64,000 bases of DNA from Labyrinthula sp. Ha (lineage: Eukaryota; Sar; Bigyra; Labyrinthulida; Labyrinthulaceae): contig JAALGZ010000003.1 in assembly GCA_015227615.1 (NCBI GenBank), forward strand, positions 1,550,001 to 1,614,000. The letters run 5' to 3'. Made by a program: the position numbers and the translations under genes. Within the stretch, counting starts at the first letter, position 1; the number at the start of each line of letters is the position of its first letter. A model generated the notes under the pieces. It was not told the DNA's origin and did no database searches. It was given only the letters and a program-made list of their open reading frames with translations. Below, piece after piece: positions 49,948 to 59,500 of this stretch.

Positions 49948-52525
49948 TCAAAAATTTTCTTGCTCCAAAACACTCATTTTTTCCACTATCGCTTGTATGC
50001 GCATCCATAACAAACTATTTATCTTGTATCCCATAGATACAAACATCAATTTTTTTCTTGTACTCAAATAAATATCAAGTATACTGGTTGGGTCGAAAAT
50101 TATTCTTACAAATGCATTAAATAAAAATGAATCTGTTATGTGTGGCAACTCAAAGAAGGGTAACACTATTTCTAAAAAAATAGTTGCAGTAACTGGTTGT
50201 GAAAATTTAACTTCTCTTTTTTTCCCAATAAGATATTTTAGTTTTGGGTATATTACTGTAGGAAGCAATACAGGAACAATAAAAGCTTTTTTCTCTCTTG
50301 GATCAACAAATAAAATTAAACTATATAATGCCAGGTGCAAAACGTATTCTCTTTCTTTTCTTGTATATTGTTGTAATAAAACATCAAATAAATCTTTTCT
50401 TATTATTCCAGTATCAATATATTTTCTATAGTTTGAAAATACTTTTTTATTTGTTCGAAAAGCAAGTTGATGAAAACTTTCATCACGAATAAAGCCTCCC
50501 AAAGCTTGAGCTAAAAAAGAAGGTGCAAAAAATATAAAATTTTCAGTTTCAGATAAATTTAAACCGGGAAAATAAGAAATTATTCCTTCTTTAGAATAAA
50601 TTTCCAACATTTCTTCAATTTCCTTTTCAGAAAAGTTACACTTTTTAGCTTTTAGTTTAAATTCTTGAACTGTCATATAACTGGATTCTTCTCGACAATT
50701 ATCCAAAAATAATACATAAACAGATTTAATCTTTTTTGACACTGCTAATAGTTTTCCAGAAAAAATTGAACTATATTGCACCAGCAGCAGCTTATTCTTA
50801 ATTAATGCAAGTTGGTTTGAACCTTGGTGTGGAGAGTTCTCGACTAGGTAAAAAGAATTATATTTTTCTCTAACAACATTTAAGCTTCCTGAAAGCGTAC
50901 TGATTAAACTTCTAAACTTGTGCTCGACTGCCAGAAGATCTGTTTTCGTATTTTTCTTTAAAAAAGTAGCTAAAAAAGTTCCAACAAATAAAACAGGTGC
51001 TCTTGGAGCATTTCGTAGAATGCTTTCACACCAAAATTTTAGTCTAAATAAATCATTTTTATTTAACTTTGTCATATTAAAAACAATTAAATAAATAGCT
51101 TTTTTATTCATAAAAATATGATGAACTGAAGAAAAAACTTCTTGTCCACCAAAATCATACACACGATAGAAAGGTCTGAGGCTCTTAAATGGCTCTTTTG
51201 ATTCTGGTTTGACAAGCCCACCAAGAAAACCTTTGTCATGCACCGTTCTTGCAATCAGTTCATCTTCAAAATATAGGTTATATTTGGAAACTTTTTGTTC
51301 TTCATCATTAATACTATAAGTTGTTGCTACCAGGTTCTTAACTCTTTGAACACTCAAATCATACTTTGTCAAAGGAATTAATTCCGCACCCTTTGCTTCA
51401 AAAATTTGATAATCCTCCAACACAAGTGTTGATTGTGTTCCTTTTTGAAACCTTTTCCCAGCCAAGTTTCTGAGCAAGGAAGTTTTTCCTACTCTTCCAT
51501 CACCTAAGAGTAAAAAAAAATAAAGGCAGTACCCATAAGAATAAGTGGGAACTCTTTAAGTCTTCCATATTCTTCATATTGTTTTTGCAACTTGGATTTA
51601 TAAAACATTTTAAGGTTGGATTTGCTCTTTCTTGAAACAAAATACGAATCATCGATTTTTACGGCAAGAACAGATGGATGGCTATCAACTATATATTGCA
51701 AATTCTGCTTATCCTTTTTACTAATTTTGCTTATAAAAAAATTAACCCTGAAAATTATAAGAATAAGAAAAATACCTCAAAATACGGATACTTTTATTAT
51801 TTTTTAAGAAGTTTTTAATGACGTTGACAATCATTAAATCTGCTTGATTTTCTTCCTCGATCCTAAAATGATGTTGATAGCAAAATGTACTCTACTTTTA
51901 AGATAGTCTTACTAAAAGCTATATTACCCAATATATTCTTCATACAGAATTTAGGAATTTTGTTTCCACAGAGTCTAAGCTAAAAAAAAATACTTGATTT
52001 ACCGAAGGTGCTTTATTTTAGTGTTTTTCAAAAAAGAACAAAACGAAGAGATTCTTACGAGAGAACAATAGGATAAACTAAAATAATAAGAAAAGTAAAT
52101 ATGGTTTACTTAACATAGTTCAAGTTTTGAGTCGTACTAACTTTGCATAATATTTTAAAATTTTTTTCGCTGAGAGTACAAGAATCCAACCTAGAGTTAA
52201 TAAACTCTAAAAGAGTTACGCTAGTTCTTTTAACAAAGGAAAATTGAGAAGAAAATATTCAAGTTCACCATGAAGCACATTCATGGGTGCATATTTCAAA
52301 CTAAATGAAATATAAAAAAGAAATATACCTTAAGGAAGTAATTGAGTTTTTTTTTTTCCACATCTTCGTTAATTCTTGTATTTCCTTTCTAAACTTCAAA
52401 ATTTTGTTTGTGCTCTCTTCATTGTCATTCCTAGTTGAATAACATATCCTACATAAAACTTACCAACTTAAGCTTAATTCATTTTTATTTCTTCCTTTTT
52501 CATAAAGTTCTCGAATAGTACTCAT
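49948..52525 (-). CDS. LRR-Roc-COR (ROCO-type) GTPase, nine exons
   Basis: Reassembled from nine exons: 52525-52464, 52430-52329, 52300-52220, 52190-52110, 52077-52003, 51974-51891, 51862-51776, 51747-51533 and 51503-49948. The eight introns are 33, 28, 29, 32, 28, 28, 28 and 29 nt. The frame is open throughout and gives 780 aa. Residues 50-220 are RI-like leucine-rich repeats of 25-29 residues (LKELALDSCTLS, LNYVNLSYCSL, IKHLRLCGNKI, IRILRVN). The Roc GTPase follows: P-loop GDGRVGKTS at 263-271 (rebuilt across the last intron) and DFGGQ at 379-383. A COR-like dimerisation region fills the rest to the C-terminus. No kinase domain follows. The usual G4 motif is degenerate (VGTFLATF). Roco proteins act as dimeric molecular switches in signalling; the partner here is unknown. 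Confidence 0.9.
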
Positions 52526-54479
52526 TCCAAGTTCTTCCGGTCTGTATAATCTAGCATAGACACAACTGTCCAATCATATTTCAGAAAGAACCAATCAATT
52601 CCATTGTTCAGTTATATTTCTTTGCTGACAGTTTGGTTAACGGTCAAGAATTCTTACTTGTACACGTCATTAAGAAAGACTTGTCTTGCACACCTAACCG
52701 TTAAGCTAAGAAAGAAAAAGAAGAAGTTCCAAAACTCTGGGCCAAATAGCGTATGGATTTTGGGTTTATTTCTGTTGTCGGGAACTAGTATAATTATAAT
52801 ATTTTGGCTGCAGTCACCGTTATTCAGGAGCAAAACATGAGAATATTTTTTTACACGTTGTTAATAACATACAAGGCGAAAATTGACCTTGTCTGGATTT
52901 CATGTTCTGTCACTGTCTTGAGAGTATAACTTATTACGAAACTGTTTTGATTATCTTACTGGAAATACTTGACTTACGCTAATGCAAATAGTTATGCTGG
53001 TGCTCAATGAAAAATTGGACGAAGTTGCCTTATGTGTTTTAAAGGTTGTAGACGAATGATACAGATAAACGGTGTGAAAGAACTCACTTTAAAGCACTCA
53101 TAATAGGGCGTGAGTATTTGCTCTCTTCGTTACTAACTCCTTCTATGCTTAGTGATGTTCAACGACGTTCTCCGAGGAAATACAGAAAAAGTTAACCAAG
53201 ATTTGGCTGTAATCGCTGTGCAAATCACTTAATCATACCTTCAAATAATGAGGAAAAGTAGGTGAGTTAGTAGTTGAGGCCGAACTTCTATTTTAATGGG
53301 TAGTATCTAACTCTGCTTACGAATATATTCCTCGGGCACCTGAACTAAGAAAGAATTTTCTTCAGCCTTCAGGGGTTTGGATATTACAAGTCTATTTATT
53401 TCAGAGGTAGAAACAGATAGAATTCTTCCTTATATTCATTTTTTTTATCAAGTTCTGAAGTTGCCTTGTGTGAACACGAACTTAAAGGCAATATTAAAAA
53501 CTGTTTTTAATTTAGTTCGACAAACATTGCCTGTCTTGCTATGTGGAATAGTGACTTCCCTGATATACGTAATTTTCTTTTTTTTGGGGGTTTATTCTGA
53601 TAGTTACAAGTTTCTTCTTAGAATTAGAGTTGAGGATTTTGTTGAGAACCTTCTTGATCCCTTGAAAAGAATAATGAAATTAGAATGTACACCACAGACT
53701 ATGGTTGTTACTAATATAATCAAAGCCCGTTCCTATATGTCCAATATTCTAAATACAGTACCAGGGAAAACAAATTCTTCTTAATATCCCGAAACAAGCT
53801 GTGTGAAGTTTTCTAACCATCCAAACGAGTGATCTATCTTTGTGCATTTTCCTTCAACTATATACGGAAAATAATTATTTATATCATCACGCTCTAGAAA
53901 GCTTTTGGAAGGATGCAGGTGAGATGAAACTAACTCGCAAAATTTTGCACAAAGTTAACTCAAATTCTATCTGAAGGAGTTAGCTAAACTAAAATACTGA
54001 GAAGTTGTCTCAACTGACCAACTCATATAAAAAAAATACAAGAATTCACCTACCAAGGACCATTTACCATTTAATAGTTACTCCAAAGCAGTGAGAGTTC
54101 TCCGTTGTTTGCACAAAATTTCAACAGGGAACATAGTATTTCAAAAACTTCACAATATGAACCAGCAAGTCGATAACAAACGCTTTGGACGAAGATAATG
54201 TACCTAAAACACGCCACTCAACGTCCTTCGCCAGTTTATGACAGCCCATCTCTTATCATTCTGATCTGATGGGTTCTTTATATTGTTCGTAAGTGACTTT
54301 GACATCAAGCATTTGTTGTAATTCGCTTGTGATACGTTTATTTTATCCGGTAATAGTATAAAGTGTTCTGAAAATATACACTCAAAACAGGGTCCATATG
54401 AGACAGGTCTTTGTGTTCGCAGTAGACGTCTAAAAGACTCATAAAGACAGGCTCAATTTAAAAATACACTAACCAAACT
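52526..54479. other. Mostly non-coding interval with one orphan ORF
   Basis: About 2 kb. It should contain the promoters of the minus-strand Roco gene (left) and of the gene at 54480 (right). The only protein-like stretch is the start-less frame at 53344-53784, listed separately. Confidence 0.45.
53344..53784 (+). pseudogene. Orphan open frame without a start, possibly a gene fragment
   Basis: A frame opens after an in-frame stop at 53341-53343 and runs to TAA 53782-53784, about 146 codons. The translation is protein-like: a helical part (ILPYIHFFYQVLKLP, LKAILKTVFNLVRQ), a hydrophobic segment that could cross a membrane (VLLCGIVTSLIYVIFFFLGV), then a polar helical end. There is no ATG near its start and no upstream exon at the usual 27-33-nt intron spacing, although CTTCAG near 53360-53365 could be a splice acceptor. 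Intron-like segments inside it shift the frame if removed. It may be a 5'-truncated host gene copy. Confidence 0.35.
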
Positions 54480-54962
54480 ATGAAAAAAAATGAGGCCTTG
54501 AAAATAATAAAAAGGGAATGGTCAGAAGCTGAAGAGATTTTTCTCGTTGGAAACGTTTACGATCAGCTTTATGCCGATCCTTGTTTAGACGACGCTGCAT
54601 GGGAAACTATTTCTTCTGGGTTTAGCTTAGATTGCAAGCAAGGTGGAGAAATGAACGGAGTTTATCGAACTATTGAAGAAACTAAAGAATACTTTACAAG
54701 AATGAGCACATCAGGTGAGTATGACCTAGAGGCAATGTATCATCAATGGCTAGAAGCTAAAATGTCTCTTTTACCAGGCAAAAATAAAGATGTCTTATTA
54801 GATTGGCCTATAGAAGAATGTTTGGAAGAGCCAATGGTAGAATTTTTGGAAGAGCCAATAGTAGGATTTTTGGAAGAGCAAATATTAGATTTTTCGAACA
54901 AGCCTTTAGACCTCTCTGGGTTAGCCGATATAGCTAATAATTGTGAACTATACGGGAAGTAA
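54480..54962 (+). CDS. Unidentified acidic 160-aa protein with an octapeptide repeat
   Basis: An ATG-to-TAA frame with protein-like composition: a charged N-terminus (MKKNEALKIIKREWSEAEE), an acidic middle and a leucine-rich end. Residues 113-136 are three tandem units of about E-F-L-E-E-P-I-V, encoded by three exact-length 24-bp repeats (54816-54839, 54840-54863, 54864-54887). There is no signal peptide, membrane span or known motif. I do not recognise the family. It is convergent with the two-exon gene at 55190-56545. Confidence 0.65.
   Translation: MKKNEALKIIKREWSEAEEIFLVGNVYDQLYADPCLDDAAWETISSGFSLDCKQGGEMNGVYRTIEETKEYFTRMSTSGEYDLEAMYHQWLEAKMSLLPGKNKDVLLDWPIEECLEEPMVEFLEEPIVGFLEEQILDFSNKPLDLSGLADIANNCELYGK
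54816..54887 (+). repeat. Three 24-bp tandem repeats inside a coding region
   Basis: Three consecutive 24-bp units share TTTGGAAGAGC.AAT..TA and differ at a few positions. They keep the frame and encode an acidic, hydrophobic octapeptide three times. Confidence 0.85.
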
Positions 54963-55189
54963 ACAACAGCGGCAGATTGGAACTTCTTGCAAACCTGATC
55001 ATAATAACTTATCTTGTTGACCCTGTGTAAACCGCGCGACTAGTTTCAATTTACATTATTATTTTAGTAGTTTAGGCTTTTAATATTCTAAACAGTAAAA
55101 CCATAAAACCGTAAAAAGCTATTCTTTTTCCCTGACATAATCCGCACAAAAAGGCACTGAAAAAGGTTTCTTGCTACGTCAACATATAG

Positions 55190-56545
55190 TCAAACTGTAA
55201 GCCTAAAAAATAAAGACAAAAACAAGAACCACTTGGTCAGAGAGTTTAGTATCTCTGTCAGCTCATTATTACCAGAGTGTTGCAGCTCCCATTCTTCAAT
55301 TGCTCTTAATATTTTCTCTGTTTGCTTCTTTGTAACCGATCCAAGAACCTGTGTCATAAACGAATTGAAGTTAATATATTTTCCATTTCTTTCAGCAAAT
55401 GAAACAAGCAAAGAGTCAAGTAAGAGAGATGTACACTTCAGAATTTTTAATAAACACCGAACCATGACTATTTCTCTGAGTACACTCCTCTTCATCGGTT
55501 TGTATGTTAATGTAAATGGAGCACTGTGACTGCACATCGAGGATCCATGTGATAACTTTCGAACATACTTTCTTAAATAAAGAATATTATCTTGAACATA
55601 GTTTCTAATTATTTTCACGGGATAGGTATTAATGCTCAAGATCCTTTTTCTATCAACCATTGTTAACGCTTCCTCTTCTATTTCTTTGACAAAGGATTGA
55701 GCTTTAAGCTCTGAAATGACTTTTTGATTTATAAGATAGAGATCTGAGTTCTGCGGATCCACTTTTGTTTTATCTAACGTTGTGTTAATTAGAATATTCG
55801 CATCAAATATAGGATGGTTACAGCTAAGATGAGATGAAGGTTTGAATAGAGAACCCCCGTATAAAATAACTCTCACTCTTGAATTCAAACTTGAAGAAGT
55901 GCGAATCAGTTTAATTATCTCTATCAGATGATCAATCTGCGAATAAAGAACTTTTTCAAATCCAGCCCGTCGGATCCTTGAAGCCAACTACAATAAAGAA
56001 AAAAAAAGAGATACCTGTTGTCTTCTCTTTTGATATCGAAGCGTGTTCTTTGATAAATTATGGTCCCTCTCAGCTGCCAAAGTCTTAGGAAGAACAGGTC
56101 GAAGTACTTCTATCTTGTCTTCTTTATTTTCAAAATTCGAAACATCAGCATTTCCCTTCCTTTCGTACTTTATAGCATACCTCGAATTTTTCCACAAATC
56201 CCATTCATTCGCAACTGGTTTTGCTGGATGAAGCTGCATATATTGCAACCTCTCCGGACCCTTCACTTCATTCTTTATCTTCTTATTATTTCCAACTGCT
56301 TTAATCACCCTTCGATGAACCAAAAGTTTATTCTGGGAAATATCAAATAACACATCACTAGCTGCCCAGTCTCTCCACGCATTGTTTATAGGCTGCGACG
56401 CGTGGTAATTAACACCCAACCACTTGGCATTTTTCTGTGGATGTAATCTTGGATCTCCTGGAATACTGATTATCGATGGATCATAGCCGTGAAATTGAGT
56501 TGGTTTCTTTCTTTTTCTTGATTTTTGTTGATCATTTTCATTCAT
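55190..56545 (-). CDS. Unidentified 442-aa basic protein, two exons
   Basis: Exon 1 (56545-56015) and exon 2 (55987-55190) are joined across a 27-nt GTA...TAG intron (55988-56014, phase 0), giving RYQKRRQQ then LASRIRRAGF. The N-terminus is very basic (KSRKRKKPTQFHGYDP), suggesting a nuclear or nucleolar protein (inference). The second half looks helical, with LYGGSLF at about residue 220 and a conserved-looking core to residue 420. I do not recognise the family. Near the C-terminus a 27-nt GTT...TAG segment could also be removed without changing the frame or the stop, giving TKWLTV instead of TKWFLFLSLFFRLTV. Confidence 0.75.
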
Positions 56546-59500
56546 TTACGGAAAAATAAAAGAATGCTCTCCCAAAAGTCCGAATCGGCTTTGATACTTT
56601 GTGATATATTGACGATATGTTTTATCGTTTTCGTGAAACTCTTTCGTTTCTTTACGCTGGAAATTTGCAATATATTTTATATATCTTATTGTTTTCGGAT
56701 GATAGGGTATATCGTGACGATATGTGTTTACTCTATGACTCTCTTGTTGACAATGGAAATTCTTTTCCGTTTAACCGAAGTGTAAAATAAAAAAAAAACA
56801 AAACTTTTGTTTAGATAACGTTTTGTGCTGGATAAGGTCCTAATCCTTGAGTACCAGGAGAAGGACTAATAAGAGCTCCACCTTGGTTTCTTCAAACAAA
56901 GGAAAAAATATTTTGTTCACCACAAATACATGACCTTTGAAGAATAACAACTGAAGAAATGCCTACCACAGCACTGTTTCACCATCTAGGGATTAAATCA
57001 TTGTGTTTCTTAAAATTAGCCCTACATAGGGTGATAAAAGATTGTTGAGAGAAAAACATGGAATTAAATCTTCTTCAATTTACTTTTTATAACGCTGCGG
57101 GAAGCTTCCCATCCTGTGTCGAAAGCCTCTAACTTTTTTTTTATATTATCCTGTTTTGTAAGGTATAGCATTGTAGAAGAAGTTTGAATCTAGAGAGAGT
57201 AGAACACTGAATCTGATAACCCTGACATGGAGTAAGCAAGGCTTAAACAGCGTGCTCGGCTTCATAGGCTCCTTTTTAGCTATTAAATTGTTTTTTTTGA
57301 AACAAGTAGCAACTCCTTTTTCATATCTTTTTGTTTAAGCACTCAATAGAAAATCTTGGGCTTACTATGTGTTGAATTCTATTCTTTCTTTATTATTAAA
57401 ACCTTATATTGACTTCTATATTCTTTATGATACTCTAAAAGCTATACCATATGTAGCTAGTTCAATTATTTGATACATGTTACATATATTTAGCCATAGG
57501 GAATAAAACAAGTCTGACTTGTAGCAAGTGTGCTGGAAAGCTTCAACACTATGTGTTCCTTTATATCTTTTTAATGTGAAACTAAAATGAAGCGTCTAAG
57601 CTATATATATTAACCAACGACGTACTTATGAAAGTAGAGTGTGCATAAATGTGTAAACAGCCACTGAGAGATAAGAGAAGTTTCAGTTCACTTTGATTTA
57701 ACGATGAACAACTTTTCCTTTGCCTAAGACTATCTGTTCGACATTGCCAGGGGAAATAATCTCCTTTCTACTTATGATAAGGTTATAAGAGAGAAAAAAA
57801 ATAAGCCTATAAACTAGAGGACATTGTATGCACATTACAAGGTCCATGTTGTATAAATCTGATGCAGCATTCTTCCTTTAAGCCCTCATAATGGTTAAGT
57901 TTTCAACTTTTGGGGGTGAAATGAAAAATAAGTATCACTGTCACATTAGCTGAATTAATGAATTATTACTTAGGAGCCTTGAACAGGGAGGAGAGCAAGG
58001 GCTAGCAACTTTTGCCACTGGGAACAACTTGAATATTTTGTGGAAAAGAGTTCTTAGTTTGGGATATGTGTTGAACAAAGAAAATTATAGACTTGTTTGC
58101 TAAAATCTATTTTACAGGAGAGTTCATTTACCACTAGCAGTCGTATGTGTTATTCCAATTCTAAACCATCTCCTGAAACCAATGGTTATAGGTTCTTCAA
58201 TTGTCTTCTCATGCGCTACTTCAAAATAAAGGAAAGGTGCTGCAGAAAACGCTTTAATTGAATTTGGCTAAGCACAAGATTACTTACAACTATCTATGAG
58301 GCACACCTTAGTCGCAAATGGGCGGAATGTTGGTCGAACGAACCTTCAATAGTTGTTTCTTTGGAAATTTTACAAATCTAAAAGCTATTTAAAGAAAAAT
58401 TAAAGTTTCGGAATAGAGTCACGAGAAATCTGAAGGTGCAGACGAACTTCATTGAACAATGTTTTAAAGGCTGAGAAACAGTCAGAGTGATGCTATAATA
58501 TTCATATATATCATTATCGATAAAAACTTGCATCCTACTTTTCTCTAACAGAAGAAAGTCGTTAACTCTTAATACTGAAAGCAACAAATGTAATATTATA
58601 ACCTCTCCCAAGTGTATGCAAGACTATAAACTTTCGCTCCGATGGTGCTGTAGTGCCTCCAGTGACAAGATTCTGAATTCGATGTGATTAAATTTCATGG
58701 TTGAAGAAAACTTTGACACTTAAACTGAGCAAGCTAGCTGCTCAACCCATTGTATATCTGTTCTTCTTTTGATTTTTATACTATGATTTTGAAATGAGTA
58801 GTCTTTCCCGAAGAAAAACCAGATGCAAGTGAGTATGTCAGTTCATGCATTAACAATATCTGTACTACCATACATTTTCCATCAAAGAAAACATAATTTA
58901 TTGGTGAAGAACTTCAAGAAAACTTCATGCTCCCCAGTTATTATTGTTCTATCTATGATTATTCTTTTCTTTATTTGGATGGAGTGGTTCAGTTCTTATG
59001 TTTTCTGGGTGGTTTGCAGAGTTTTGAATATCTCCTTTATATTTAGAAACCAAGGACCTGAAAATATATCTTTATTTGTTTATCATAATACATTAAGAAA
59101 TTAAGATAGTAATTGAAAACATATATTTACACGAGTGTTTTATTATAGATTTCCATAGAAGTATAGAGTTTCTTATCGTGATTAACGTTAACTAACGGTA
59201 ATCTAATACCTAGAATTTACTCACTGTCGATACCACTAAGAATAATTAATATAAACCTAATGTTAATTACCGTGAATAATAACACGAGAAGAAATTCTAA
59301 TAAAAATACAAAGTTTTGTACGGGATTCTAACTCTGGTAATATACGAAAGTGTTCGTGAATAAATAGTAGAAGAATAAAATTGTTCATCAAAAAGGATTT
59401 TTAAAAACAATTCTTTCTTGTTGTAAAATCATTTGCTTAATGAAACCAAACATTATGTCGTAGAGGCCAACAAGATGAATATCTTCTAGTTTTATGCGCT

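Noticed and set aside
51980-52002. A 23-nt version of intron 5 in the Roco gene, ending at the first TTTTAG
   Set aside because: It puts the next exon out of frame with the following LRR exons. Using the next acceptor (CTTAG, 28 nt) keeps phase 2, removes the need for an extra intron and restores the LRR core LRLCGNKI.
52207-52219. A 13-nt GTAACTCTTTTAG intron in the Roco gene
   Set aside because: It leads at once to a stop. The 29-nt intron 52191-52219 gives the LRR motif LKELALDSCTL.
53569-53603. An intron (GTAATTTT...GATAG, 35 nt) inside the orphan frame at 53.3 kb
   Set aside because: Removing it shifts the frame into a stop within a few codons, while the unspliced frame stays open.
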